Below the pieces are notes generated by a model. The model was not told the origin of the DNA, searched no databases, and saw only the letters and a program-made list of their open reading frames with translations. The translations under genes were made by a program, and so were the position numbers. Of a stretch of DNA of 33,096 bases, positions 7,975 to 16,823 are shown piece after piece. The DNA comes from Myroides pelagicus (GTDB lineage: Bacteria > Bacteroidota > Bacteroidia > Flavobacteriales > Flavobacteriaceae): NCBI RefSeq assembly GCF_009711055.1, contig NZ_WMJY01000029.1:1-33096 (forward strand), in the 5' to 3' direction. The first letter of the stretch is position 1, and every line of letters starts with the position of its first letter.

Positions 7975-9120
7975 TTTTTTGTGGATCAAACGAGTTAATT
8001 TGATGGAAAGATCAGTAAATATCATCTTTGCATTTCCATTTCGTTCGATATGATACATTGCATTAGAAAGTTCTTCTACTATTTCTTCAATATTATTTCC
8101 ATTAACAAAAGGTGCAAATTTTTCTAATTTGAAATTATCTACTGTTGTTTGATAATAAACTAGATTAGGTGTTTGGTAATTAAGTAATAAAGCTTGTCTA
8201 AAGAGTTCGATACAAAACTCAATAAATTGTTTTTGTTGTTCTCTACCTAATGCAGCGAGCTCATCACTCCAAGTTATTAATTCTTGAATTACAGCTGCAT
8301 TACCCTTCGCTCTAAAAGCAGCTCTAACCCATTGCACAAACCACTTTTCAAAAGGTAAGGCAGAGTCTTGGTTTTGAAAGAGTTGAATTGCTTTGTTTAA
8401 ATTACCTTGTGCCTGTCTCGCAATGGTTATAGCTTGATTTGTTGTACAATTGTACTTAGCTATTAAAGCGTTTTCTATTTCTTTATCATTCAGAGCATTA
8501 AACTTTAATACTTGACATCTAGATAAAATGGTTTGCAGAATATTTTTTTCGTTTTCAGCGATTAGTAGAAACACAGTGCTCGCAGGTGGTTCTTCTAGAA
8601 GTTTTAGTAGTTTATTAGAAGCTTCGGTATTCAATTTGTCGGCCATCCAAATAATCATGATTTTATAGCCACCTTCGTATGATTTTAATGAGAGTTTTTT
8701 GATGACTTCAGTAGCTTCATCTACACCAATTTGACCTTGTTTATTTTGAATGTCAATAAAGTTATACCAATCAAATAAACTTCCATACGGCATTTCTTTA
8801 ATGAATTTTTTCCATTGATCACTGAATAGATCACTCGTAGCGTGTCTTTTTACTCGCTCAGTTGTTGCAACTGGGTACACAAAGTGTAAATCGGGATGGG
8901 AAAGGTTGTTCACTTTTACATTACAGCTTTCATTTCCATTAGTATTTTCATTGCCTTTGTTATTGCATAATATATATTGTGCATAAGCAATAGCAAGTGG
9001 TAAGGTACCTACACCTTCACTACCTATAAACAATTGAGCATGAGGTATTCTACCTGTTGAAACACTTTGTATTAAGTGATTTTTTATATTATTTTGACCT
9101 ATAATTTCTGAAAAAAGCAT
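7972..9120 (-). CDS. holB: DNA polymerase III subunit delta prime
   Basis: The 382-residue protein is a clamp-loader AAA+ subunit that opens the beta clamp with DnaX and delta. It begins FSEIIGQNNIKNHL, as in the family. The P-loop region is degenerate (GSEGVGTLPLA, with no Lys), matching the ATPase-dead nature of delta prime. The sensor region KLLKLLEEPP and the SRC motif (LSRCQ), which supplies an arginine finger to the neighbour, are intact. The zinc-module region around residues 52-66 shows only two cysteines where E. coli has four. The gene stands alone, with a -7 box only a few bases from the ATG, and converges on the helicase gene. Confidence 0.93.
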   Translation of the reverse strand: MLFSEIIGQNNIKNHLIQSVSTGRIPHAQLFIGSEGVGTLPLAIAYAQYILCNNKGNENTNGNESCNVKVNNLSHPDLHFVYPVATTERVKRHATSDLFSDQWKKFIKEMPYGSLFDWYNFIDIQNKQGQIGVDEATEVIKKLSLKSYEGGYKIMIIWMADKLNTEASNKLLKLLEEPPASTVFLLIAENEKNILQTILSRCQVLKFNALNDKEIENALIAKYNCTTNQAITIARQAQGNLNKAIQLFQNQDSALPFEKWFVQWVRAAFRAKGNAAVIQELITWSDELAALGREQQKQFIEFCIELFRQALLLNYQTPNLVYYQTTVDNFKLEKFAPFVNGNNIEEIVEELSNAMYHIERNGNAKMIFTDLSIKLTRLIHKK

Positions 9121-9124
9121 AGTA

Positions 9125-9132
9125 CAAAGATA
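9125..9132 (-). promoter_or_regulatory. holB promoter -7 box very close to the start codon
   Basis: Read on the minus strand, TATCTTTG fits TAnnTTTG exactly and ends 4 nt before the holB ATG. Transcription would start at or next to the ATG, implying a leaderless or near-leaderless mRNA if this box is used. No -33 TTTG was seen. Confidence 0.4.
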
Positions 9133-9476
9133 AATAAAATGCGATGCGGTAGTGTTTTATTTATTAGCTATGTTAAGTAGAACAGTTTGATTGAATTATA
9201 TACTTTTCAATTTGTTTATAAAACTTTAGTTACAACTTTTAAATTGGTATAAAGTAGATTTTGTTTTAATAGAGTATTTTATTTTAAAGAAAATCATGAG
9301 AAGAGAGTAGTTTCTCTAGTTGATATTTTGATAATTTTCTAGTTGAGATTATTATAAAATCACTTATATGTGTTAAATTATTGTGTAGTTAATTATTAGC
9401 TATAGTGAAAAGTTTATTTATTTCATTATAAGTTCTTTATAATACTAATATCAGCTTATTAAATGCTAAAATGAAT
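9133..9476. other. Intergenic region between divergent holB and pgk
   Basis: About 340 bp of AT-rich sequence with no reading frame or hairpin that I recognise. It lies between the two divergent -7 boxes. Confidence 0.5.
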
Positions 9477-9484
9477 TATATTTG
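9477..9484 (+). promoter_or_regulatory. pgk promoter -7 box
   Basis: TATATTTG fits TAnnTTTG exactly and ends 35 nt before the pgk ATG. The -33 element is not clear. Confidence 0.55.
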
Positions 9485-9519
9485 TGAAACAATAAAATAA
9501 CAGGTTCAAATTATTAGAT

Positions 9520-10710
9520 ATGAAGACAATAAATGAGTTTAATTTTGATGGGAAAAGAGTTTTAATTCGCGTTGATTTCAACGTTCCTTTGGATGAAAAC
9601 TTTAATGTAACAGATAGCAACCGAATAGAAGCAGCTAAGCCTACAATTGATAAAGTATGTGCTGATGGGGGTATTGCAATTTTAGTTTCTCACTTAGGTA
9701 GACCAAAAGGAGAAAGAAATAGTAAATACTCGTTAGAGCATATTGTAAGTAAAGCTAGTGAAATTTTAGGTAAGCCTGTTACGTTTGTACATGATTGTAT
9801 TGGTGAATCTGTAAAAGACGCTGTGGCTAATGCTAAAAAAGGAGATATTATCTTATTAGAGAACTTACGCTTTTATGCGGAAGAAGAAAAGGGAGATGAA
9901 ACATTTGCAAAAGATCTTGGATCAATAGCTGATTTTTATATTAATGACGCTTTTGGAACTGCACACCGTGCACATGCTTCTACGACTATTGTAGCTAAGT
10001 TTTTTCCTAATGATAAATGCTTCGGATATTTATTAGCGAAAGAGATCGAAAGCTTAGACAAAGTTTTACATAGTAAAGAAAAGCCTGTTACTGCTGTATT
10101 AGGCGGATCAAAGGTTTCTTCTAAGATTACTATTATTGAAAATATTTTAGATAAGATTGACCACATGGTCATAGGAGGAGGAATGGCGTTTACATTTATC
10201 AAAGCTTTAGGAGGCTCTATTGGTAATTCTCTTTGTGAAGATGACAAATTAGATTTAGCTTTAGATATACTTAAGCAAGCAAAAGAGAAGAATGTAACTG
10301 TGCACTTACCTTTAGATATTGTGGCAGCAGATGCTTTCTCGGCAGATGCAAATACACAGATAGTTAATGTAAATGAGATTCCAGATGGATGGCAAGGTTT
10401 AGATGCTGGACCTAAGACTTTAGAGAGCTTAAAGCCTGTTATCTTAGAATCTAAAATTATCTTATGGAATGGACCATTAGGTGTTTTTGAAATTGAAAAG
10501 TTTGCTAATGGAACAATTCAGTTAGGAGACTTTATTGCTGAAGCTACTAATAATGGAACTTTCTCCTTAGTGGGAGGTGGTGATTCTGTAGCAGCTGTTA
10601 AGCAGTTTGGTCTAGCAGATAAGATGAGTTATGTATCAACAGGAGGTGGTGCTATGTTAGAGATGTTAGAAGGTAGAGTATTACCAGGCGTAAAAGCTAT
10701 TCAAGATTAA
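9520..10710 (+). CDS. pgk: Phosphoglycerate kinase
   Basis: Pgk interconverts 1,3-bisphosphoglycerate plus ADP and 3-phosphoglycerate plus ATP in glycolysis and gluconeogenesis. The 396-residue protein has the usual bacterial length. Diagnostic segments are RVDFNVPLD with the following [20 protein letters not shown], the hinge-side [21 protein letters not shown] and the nucleotide-site [13 protein letters not shown] near the C terminus. The N-terminal substrate-binding and C-terminal nucleotide-binding domains are both complete. It has its own promoter and a strong terminator 8 nt after the stop codon. Confidence 0.98.
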   Translation: MKTINEFNFDGKRVLIRVDFNVPLDENFNVTDSNRIEAAKPTIDKVCADGGIAILVSHLGRPKGERNSKYSLEHIVSKASEILGKPVTFVHDCIGESVKDAVANAKKGDIILLENLRFYAEEEKGDETFAKDLGSIADFYINDAFGTAHRAHASTTIVAKFFPNDKCFGYLLAKEIESLDKVLHSKEKPVTAVLGGSKVSSKITIIENILDKIDHMVIGGGMAFTFIKALGGSIGNSLCEDDKLDLALDILKQAKEKNVTVHLPLDIVAADAFSADANTQIVNVNEIPDGWQGLDAGPKTLESLKPVILESKIILWNGPLGVFEIEKFANGTIQLGDFIAEATNNGTFSLVGGGDSVAAVKQFGLADKMSYVSTGGGAMLEMLEGRVLPGVKAIQD

Positions 10711-10718
10711 TCAAACCG

Positions 10719-10764
10719 AATCCAGACTGTATAGTATTCTCACTATGTAGTCTGGATTTTTTAT
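10719..10764 (+). terminator. Intrinsic terminator of pgk
   Basis: AATCCAGACT (10719-10728) and AGTCTGGATT (10749-10758) pair perfectly, with a nested ATAGT/ACTAT helix and a following T-run. It ends just 14 nt before the next start codon, so the transglycosylase gene must either depend on read-through or have a promoter in or near this hairpin. Confidence 0.88.
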
Positions 10765-10777
10765 ATAAAACCTTATT

Positions 10778-12280
10778 ATGAAATACAGTGGATTTTTTAT
10801 TCTTACTAGTTGTCTTATAAGTGCTATAGGCATGGCACAAACTAGTGAGAATACTAAGATGGTCGAAATTAAAAAAATTGAAGATCCTCGTGTATATCTC
10901 GATTCTATTAAGAATACTTTTGTCAGTTATGACGTTATTGATTCAATCGATTATCAATGGGTCAATAAGATGAATACACTTGATATATATGAAGACTTAC
11001 AAAGTGATTTAGAAGAGATTGATCTAGAACAAGTTGATGATGAATACGATGGTTTAACTACGGATCTTTTAAAAGAACGCTTGCAAATACTTAATGAAAA
11101 GACACCTTTTAATGTGGTTTATAATGAAACACTAGAAAAGGTGATTAAGTCTTTTATTAAAAGGAGAAAACGTTCTTTTGAAAGGTTAATGGGAATATCG
11201 CAGTACTATTTTCCTATGTTTGAAGAAAGACTTTCTAAATACGATGTTCCTTTAGAGGTAAAATATTTATCGATTGTTGAATCGGCTCTTAACCCTAAGG
11301 CTCGTTCACGTGTTGGGGCTACTGGTTTATGGCAATTTATGTATGCTACAGGTAAGCAATATAATTTGGAAGTAAACTCTTTTGTTGATGAACGAATGGA
11401 TCCCGTAAAATCATCTGATGCATCAGCTGAGTTTTTAGCAGATTTGTATCGTATGTATGGTGATTGGGAATTAGTTTTAGCTTCATACAATGCTGGTCCT
11501 GGAAATGTAAATAAGGCGATGCGTCGTTCAGGAGAATACGAAAACTATTGGAATATTCGTCATAATCTTCCTCGTGAAACGCAGAATTATTTACCTGCCT
11601 TTTATGCAACAATGTATATGTTTGAGTTTGCTGAGGAGCATGGAATGAAAGCAGCAGAGCCAGCTCCTGTTCAGTTATTTGAAACAGATACTATTTCTGT
11701 TCGTCAAACTATAACTTTTGCTCAATTAGCTGAATTATTAGATATGACTGAGGAAGAGATTGAGTTTTTAAACCCTACTTATAAGTTAAAAGTTATTCCT
11801 TATGTGAGTGATAAAGAACATTATGTTCGTTTACCAATAGAAAAAGTAGGTCTTTTTGCTTCGAATGAGGATAAGATTTATGCTTATGTAGATTTCTTAG
11901 ATTCCAAAAAGGAAAAACCTGTTTATAGTATGGAGGAAATGTTGATTGAACAAAGTAATTATAACAATAAATATCACACGATTAAATCAGGTGAAAGCGT
12001 TGGTGTTATTGCTCAGAAATATGGCTTATCTGTTAGTCAATTGAAACGTATGAATAATATGCGAAGCAATATGATTTATCCAGGAAAGAAACTGATCGTT
12101 GGTAGGACTGTAGTAGCTCATGCGAGTTCAGGAAAAGGTTATTATACGGTGAAATCAGGTGATTCACTTTATTCAATTAGTAAAAAGTTACCTGGCGTAT
12201 CTATTGCTAAGTTGTGCAGATTAAATAATATGGAAGAAGGCTCAATGCTTCACCCAGGTATGAAATTGAAAATTAAATAG
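10778..12280 (+). CDS. MltD-like lytic transglycosylase with two LysM domains
   Basis: The 500-residue protein has an N-terminal signal peptide (MKYSGFFILTSCLISAIGMAQ). An SLT (Slt70/MltD-type) domain lies at about residues 150-265, with likely catalytic Glu168 in SIVESALNPKARS, followed by GATGLWQFM and the substrate-groove motif LASYNAGPGNVNKA. Two LysM domains close the protein at about 398-442 (YHTIKSGESV...) and 455-499 (YYTVKSGDSL...). These enzymes cut glycan strands of peptidoglycan with formation of 1,6-anhydromuramic acid, and LysM anchors them to the wall. The DUF4837 lipoprotein gene starts on the base after the stop codon, so the pair is translationally adjacent and probably one operon. 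Confidence 0.93.
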   Translation: MKYSGFFILTSCLISAIGMAQTSENTKMVEIKKIEDPRVYLDSIKNTFVSYDVIDSIDYQWVNKMNTLDIYEDLQSDLEEIDLEQVDDEYDGLTTDLLKERLQILNEKTPFNVVYNETLEKVIKSFIKRRKRSFERLMGISQYYFPMFEERLSKYDVPLEVKYLSIVESALNPKARSRVGATGLWQFMYATGKQYNLEVNSFVDERMDPVKSSDASAEFLADLYRMYGDWELVLASYNAGPGNVNKAMRRSGEYENYWNIRHNLPRETQNYLPAFYATMYMFEFAEEHGMKAAEPAPVQLFETDTISVRQTITFAQLAELLDMTEEEIEFLNPTYKLKVIPYVSDKEHYVRLPIEKVGLFASNEDKIYAYVDFLDSKKEKPVYSMEEMLIEQSNYNNKYHTIKSGESVGVIAQKYGLSVSQLKRMNNMRSNMIYPGKKLIVGRTVVAHASSGKGYYTVKSGDSLYSISKKLPGVSIAKLCRLNNMEEGSMLHPGMKLKIK

Positions 12281-13258
12281 ATGAAGAAATATATCTTTCT
12301 CTTTCTTAGCTTATGCTTGCTTAGTTGTAAAGGTGGAGTAGGGGATAAAAAACTACCTACTTCATTTGGTAATTATAACAACGTTTTAGTTGTTATAGAT
12401 GATAAGTTATGGATAGGTGAGACAGGAGATAGTATACGACATCATCTAGCTGCTTATATTGAAGATGTTGATCCCGTGGAGGCTCAGTTTACAATTAAAC
12501 AATTTTCTCCTAAGTTATTTAATACTAGTTATAAGAAGTACAGAAATATTATTGTATTATCAGATAATCACAATAACTCTTCCTTTTCGCATGAAGTAAA
12601 TAAGTTTGCTTCTCCTCAGAATTATTTTGTTCTGACTGCAAAGAATAAAGGTGATTTAATGGCTCTGTATTGTGACAATAGTGATTCGATCAACAAGTCT
12701 GTCCATCAAACTGAAATTGCTCATTATATTGATGAGTTACGCAAGGAACCTCTTCACAACAAAGAAATACTTTCACGTCCGTTTGATATTGAATTAGATC
12801 TACCTAAAAGTTATCGATTGATTGAACGCGATAATAACTTTATTTGGTTTAAGAAAGACATAGCCTCAGGTAGTAGCAGTATCTTAGTTTATTCAGTATC
12901 TATTGAGAGTATTCGTAGAGATAAGCAGTATTTATTGACAGATATTATAAGAGTCAAAGATTCCGTAAATGGGAAGTATATACAGTCTTCGGAAGATGGT
13001 TCTTATTTGTACACCTCGGAAGAGTACTCTCCTAACTATGAAGAAGTTTACTTAAACGGGATGTCTGGTGTAGTTTTTCGTGGAACATGGGATATGGTTA
13101 ATAGTTTTATGACCGGTCCGTATCTTACCTTCGTCTTTAAAGATGAGGAATTAGATAAGTATGTATTTGTCGAAGGTCTAGTCTATAATCCATCAATGAA
13201 TAAGCGGGTTATGCTTACAGAGATTGAAAGTATTATAAAAACCATCGTTTTTAAATAG
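12281..13258 (+). CDS. DUF4837 family lipoprotein
   Basis: The 325-residue protein starts with a lipoprotein signal (MKKYIFLFLSLCLLSCKGG, lipobox Cys16). The body matches my recollection of the Bacteroidota DUF4837 family, with the early segment LPTSFGNYNNVLVVIDD and a C-terminal part ending in FVEGLVYNPSMNKR. No catalytic motif is recognisable and the function is unknown. Its ATG follows the stop of the upstream lytic transglycosylase with no gap (TAGATG), which suggests coupled translation and a shared role in the cell envelope. A very strong terminator follows directly. Confidence 0.85.
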   Translation: MKKYIFLFLSLCLLSCKGGVGDKKLPTSFGNYNNVLVVIDDKLWIGETGDSIRHHLAAYIEDVDPVEAQFTIKQFSPKLFNTSYKKYRNIIVLSDNHNNSSFSHEVNKFASPQNYFVLTAKNKGDLMALYCDNSDSINKSVHQTEIAHYIDELRKEPLHNKEILSRPFDIELDLPKSYRLIERDNNFIWFKKDIASGSSSILVYSVSIESIRRDKQYLLTDIIRVKDSVNGKYIQSSEDGSYLYTSEEYSPNYEEVYLNGMSGVVFRGTWDMVNSFMTGPYLTFVFKDEELDKYVFVEGLVYNPSMNKRVMLTEIESIIKTIVFK

Positions 13259-13298
13259 GAAAAAATCGCATAGTAACTTATTACTATGCGATTTTTTC
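13259..13298. terminator. Bidirectional terminator after the DUF4837 gene
   Basis: A perfect 18-bp inverted repeat (GAAAAAATCGCATAGTAA and its complement) with a 4-nt CTTA loop starts right after the stop codon. A/T runs on both sides let it serve the plus-strand operon and the minus-strand phosphatase gene. Confidence 0.92.
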
Positions 13299-13420
13299 TT
13301 ATTTAAAGGTTTAAATTAACTCTAATGTATAAATCAATCACTTTATAGTAAAGTATCTTTAAATAGCTTATAATTACTTCTAGTGAGTAGATTAGGGACT
13401 AATATAATCCTTGTTCTTCG

Positions 13421-14206
13421 TTATTCTAAGTATATTTCTTTGAGTATATTTTTATTTATGCCTAGTTGCTTTTCTAGATAATTATCCATTGATAGGTAAT
13501 GATTTTTTATTGTCGAGAAGACATGATTTATAAATGCTTCTTTTACTGTCATTAACTCATAAAAGGTTTGGCTTTGCTTTTTATTTTGAAAACCAAAAGA
13601 TGAAATAACCTTATCTAAGGTAGGGCCTACAGCTTGATTAGTTTTTAAATAGTCAGTATAGATAATGTCTAAATCAAAGTCTAGAGCTGATAAGAATAAT
13701 ATAGCAGCAAAGCCTGTTCTGTCTTTACCAGCGGTGCAGTTAAACAAAGTAGGGCTACCATTATTGGTTTGAAGTTTTTGAAAAAATAGTGTGTACTCCT
13801 TTTGATTTTCTAAAACTAATTGTTTGTAGATTTCAAATAGAAAGTCATTAGCCCCTTTTAGATTTCCGTCACGTACAATTTCTTCAATAGAGGCTGGAGT
13901 GATATTACCAGGAGTGATGGGTAAATGATAGGTTGTACGTATACTAGGAGGTAGGCGATGAGGCTGCATTTTTGTTTCTTCCGCACTTCGAAAGTCTATG
14001 ACGGTCGATAAATTCAACGTATCTAGCAATTTGATATCTGCTGGAGTTAGTTCATTTAATTGACCAGACCGGAATATTATTTCCTTTTTTAGTGCTAAAC
14101 GATCTTTGTTTACTAGCCCTCCTAAATCGCGAAAATTGCATTGACCATCAAGCTTTATTTCAGAGGTTATAAGGTTTGATTGAAGTTGTTTTTTCGTGTT
14201 TGACAT
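13421..14206 (-). CDS. Tyrosine phosphatase of the CX5R family (Y_phosphatase3-like)
   Basis: The 261-residue protein has the P-loop CTAGKDRTG, with nucleophile Cys157 and phosphate-binding Arg163, and the N-terminal segment GQCNFRDLGGL, which is characteristic of the IphP/Y_phosphatase3 group. Members hydrolyse phosphotyrosine, and some also act on phosphoinositides. No signal peptide is visible, so it is probably cytoplasmic. It lies 73 nt downstream of rnpA on the same strand and may be read from the rnpA promoter. The physiological substrate is unknown. Confidence 0.9.
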   Translation of the reverse strand: MSNTKKQLQSNLITSEIKLDGQCNFRDLGGLVNKDRLALKKEIIFRSGQLNELTPADIKLLDTLNLSTVIDFRSAEETKMQPHRLPPSIRTTYHLPITPGNITPASIEEIVRDGNLKGANDFLFEIYKQLVLENQKEYTLFFQKLQTNNGSPTLFNCTAGKDRTGFAAILFLSALDFDLDIIYTDYLKTNQAVGPTLDKVISSFGFQNKKQSQTFYELMTVKEAFINHVFSTIKNHYLSMDNYLEKQLGINKNILKEIYLE

Positions 14207-14279
14207 TCTAATTCTGCTTTAGATAAAAATAATGTTTATTATTCATAAATGACAGCAGTATTTAAAATGTTTTATCACT

Positions 14280-14654
14280 TTATTTCGTTTCAATCTGATA
14301 TTTAAACTTCTCGATCATCTGTTCCATTTTCTCGTTAATCTTTGCGTAGTCTAAACGATCCTTTGTTTGATAGAAAAACATTATAGCATAGGGTTGATCT
14401 ATGACGTCTAGAAGCGCTTGTTTATTTAAGCGATAAGATTCTCGTAATAATCGTTTGTAGTAGTTGCGATCTACAGCTTTTTTGAAGTGTTTCTTTGATA
14501 CTGATACTCCTATGCTTAAGGGTGTGTTGTCAGTTGATTTTATAGGGACATAAACCATGCGTAATGGATATTTACTCACAGATTTTCCGCTCATAAATAA
14601 TTCATTAATGGTCGTATGGCTTTTTAATTTTTCCTTTTTAGGATATGTAAACAT
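14280..14654 (-). CDS. rnpA: Ribonuclease P protein component
   Basis: RnpA is the small basic protein that assists the RNase P RNA in 5' maturation of tRNAs. The 124-residue product has the usual length, and the signature basic helix RNYYKRLLRESYR (from Arg63) is clear, along with the preceding GVSVSKKHFKKAVD strand. rpmH, which precedes rnpA in many bacteria, is not adjacent here. A good -7 box lies 21 nt upstream of the ATG. Confidence 0.95.
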   Translation of the reverse strand: MFTYPKKEKLKSHTTINELFMSGKSVSKYPLRMVYVPIKSTDNTPLSIGVSVSKKHFKKAVDRNYYKRLLRESYRLNKQALLDVIDQPYAIMFFYQTKDRLDYAKINEKMEQMIEKFKYQIETK

Positions 14655-14675
14655 AGGTTGTAATTATCAAGACTA

Positions 14676-14683
14676 CAAAGGTA
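14676..14683 (-). promoter_or_regulatory. rnpA promoter -7 box
   Basis: On the minus strand TACCTTTG fits TAnnTTTG exactly and ends 21 nt before the rnpA ATG. No clear -33 element was seen. Confidence 0.55.
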
Positions 14684-14778
14684 ATCAAAGAAAGTTAATA
14701 ATAAGAGGTTCATGAACAGCTTCTGTTTTTGAATAGATATATCTCTATATTTTTTCATGAGTAACAGTGTTTATCATG

Positions 14779-14818
14779 AAAAAATCCCCAGTAAGTGATA
14801 AACTTACTGGGGATTTTT
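14779..14818 (-). terminator. Intrinsic terminator of the M1 peptidase gene
   Basis: ATCCCCAGTAAGT and ACTTACTGGGGAT form a perfect stem with a short GATAA-type loop and A/T runs on both sides. It lies 23 nt downstream of the peptidase stop codon on the minus strand. Confidence 0.88.
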
Positions 14819-14841
14819 ATAGTGTTTTTAATAAACGTTTT

Positions 14842-16740
14842 CTATTTCTGATAGATATTGTTCTCTTGATTAATATCTGCCATAAATTGACTTGGGTCAA
14901 TCATGATTGATTTAATGCTACTTTTGCTTTTTGGTATGATGAATTTATATTCTGGTTGTGCCCATCCCCATCCGTCTAAGATTGTTCTTTCGTATTGAAC
15001 ATATGGGTTTGGTTTATTCCAGTGCATTGAAGTATATGGAATGTAATAGGTTTCCATAGATCCATCATCATAAGTTACTAAAATATCTAGAGGCATGCCA
15101 CTTCTTCCAATGCGCTTTAAGCTAACTAATGTTTGATCTTTTTGTACTTCTTCTACGAATTGAATAGCGTAATCAATTGTATTATTTGTTAGTGTCCAAT
15201 CAATCATATACCAGTCTAAGACAGCTCCTGATACGCGTTCTGCTGTACGTTTGAAGTCATTTGGTGTAGGGTGGGTGTATTTGTAGTCTTCGTAGTATTT
15301 CTTTAATGTAGCCATCATATTATCCCAACCAATGATATAAGATAATTGCGTCAAAAAGATTGCTCCTCTACTATATGCTGAAGTTGAATATACTCTGTTT
15401 GTCAAGTAATGATCAGAATGAGTAGATAGCGGTTCGTGCATATTCTTTTCTACTAATCTATAGTAGCTTTTGTAGTTTGAAGCAAATGGATTAGTATCTT
15501 CTTGATCAGCTGGAGGTAATATTTTTAGCACAGCTAGATCCGAGATAAATGTAGTAAAACCTTCATCCATCCATTCGTGTTTAGTTTCATTTGTTGCTAA
15601 AGTCTGTTGAAACCAATTGTGGGCTAGCTCGTGTGCAGTTACACCTACTAAACTTTTAAAGTTGCGCTCTCCTGTAATTAAAGTACACATTGAGTATTCC
15701 ATACCACCATCTCCACCTTGGATCACGGAGTATTGAGGATAACCATATTCTCCTACATTTTCATTAAAGAACTCCATCAATTGAGCCGTAATAGGTTGTA
15801 GTTTAGTCCAATTGTCTTTAATTTTATCGTTGTTTTTGTATAGAAAATGTAGTTTTACTCCGTTAGGTCCTTCGTAAGTATCGTGAATATAGTCATCATC
15901 TGCAGCCCAAGTAAAATCAAGTACATTATCTGCTTTGAAATGCCATGTAAGCGTTTTTTGTTTTTTGTGATCAGGAGCATCTACCCCTGCATCTTGATAA
16001 CCATGTCCTATTTCATTGTTATTGATTAGTGTTCCTGTACCTCCTAAGGTATAGTTTTTATCAATTGTAATTTTGACGTCATAGTTACCCCATACACTGT
16101 GAAATTCTCTTCCTAAATATTGTTCTGTATGCCATCCTTCGAAGTCAAATTCTGCCATTTTAGGAAACCACTGAGCCATCGATAGGGCAATACCTTCTTT
16201 TGATTGACGTCCTGATCTACGGATCATTTTAGGTGCTTGTCCAGTAAAGTTTAAGGTTAATTCTGTTGAGTTATTTGGAGCTAATGGCTCGTTTAGTTCT
16301 ACTTCAAGTAGAGTTCCAATGGTTTGATGATTGACGATTGTCTGACCATCTTGTTTTAAATTAGCCACTTTTAAGTAACCAATTTCATCTGGTTTTAGTT
16401 TAGAAATTCTACTTTCTGTAACTTTTCTACCTCGAATATTTTTTGTTTCAACCATGCGTGAATCAGGATCTGCAATGCTATTTAGCAATGCGTCCATATC
16501 ACTCCCTGGTTGGAAAGCATTGTAGTACAAGTGATAATAAACTGATCTTAAAGTGTCGTTTGAATTGTTGGTGTAGATTAGTTTTTGCGTACCAGTATAA
16601 GTGAATTTTTTTACGTCAACTTTTACGTCCATTTCGTAATTTACATGTTGTTGCCAATATCCTGGGTTAGGATTATTTTGTGCACTTAGTGTAGAAAGTG
16701 TTGTAATCGTAATTGTTAGGGCTAGTAGTAGTTTCTTCAT
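14842..16740 (-). CDS. Secreted M1 family zinc metallopeptidase
   Basis: The 632-residue protein has a Sec signal peptide (MKKLLLALTITITTLSTLSAQ). The zinc site is HELAHNW (His370, Glu371, His374) with the third ligand Glu393 in MDEGF, giving the HEXXH-X18-E arrangement of the M1 family. The exopeptidase-type motif is present as GGMEYSMC instead of the usual GAMEN. An N-terminal beta domain precedes the catalytic domain, and the large C-terminal domain of aminopeptidase N is missing or short, as in many Bacteroidota M1 enzymes. It probably trims peptides in the periplasm or outside the cell. The S8 protease upstream on the same strand is separated by its own terminator. Confidence 0.92.
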   Translation of the reverse strand: MKKLLLALTITITTLSTLSAQNNPNPGYWQQHVNYEMDVKVDVKKFTYTGTQKLIYTNNSNDTLRSVYYHLYYNAFQPGSDMDALLNSIADPDSRMVETKNIRGRKVTESRISKLKPDEIGYLKVANLKQDGQTIVNHQTIGTLLEVELNEPLAPNNSTELTLNFTGQAPKMIRRSGRQSKEGIALSMAQWFPKMAEFDFEGWHTEQYLGREFHSVWGNYDVKITIDKNYTLGGTGTLINNNEIGHGYQDAGVDAPDHKKQKTLTWHFKADNVLDFTWAADDDYIHDTYEGPNGVKLHFLYKNNDKIKDNWTKLQPITAQLMEFFNENVGEYGYPQYSVIQGGDGGMEYSMCTLITGERNFKSLVGVTAHELAHNWFQQTLATNETKHEWMDEGFTTFISDLAVLKILPPADQEDTNPFASNYKSYYRLVEKNMHEPLSTHSDHYLTNRVYSTSAYSRGAIFLTQLSYIIGWDNMMATLKKYYEDYKYTHPTPNDFKRTAERVSGAVLDWYMIDWTLTNNTIDYAIQFVEEVQKDQTLVSLKRIGRSGMPLDILVTYDDGSMETYYIPYTSMHWNKPNPYVQYERTILDGWGWAQPEYKFIIPKSKSSIKSIMIDPSQFMADINQENNIYQK

Positions 16741-16759
16741 AATAAATTATAAAATTAAA

Positions 16760-16800
16760 ACTCCACAATCATGTTTTTCTAATAATTGTGGAGTCTATAA
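16760..16800 (-). terminator. Intrinsic terminator of the S8 protease gene
   Basis: ACTCCACAAT (16760-16769) and ATTGTGGAGT (16785-16794) pair perfectly with a 15-nt loop. On the minus strand the stem is followed by TTTTAATTTT. It lies just upstream of the M1 peptidase start, so the two genes are likely separate transcripts or only partly coupled. Confidence 0.75.
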
Positions 16801-16823
16801 AATGTTTGTGAGTTTTCTCTCAA

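Noticed and set aside
9936..10247. Minus-strand ORF inside pgk
   Set aside because: Shadow frame antisense to a well-supported glycolytic gene with no family features.
11306..11321. CACGTG within the transglycosylase gene as a fourth parS site
   Set aside because: Only the central hexamer fits; the flanking GTT/AAC arms of parS are missing. The same applies to the other CACGTG hexamers seen inside genes.
11206..11612. Overlapping minus-strand ORFs inside the lytic transglycosylase gene
   Set aside because: Antisense shadows of the conserved SLT domain; no recognisable motif or promoter.
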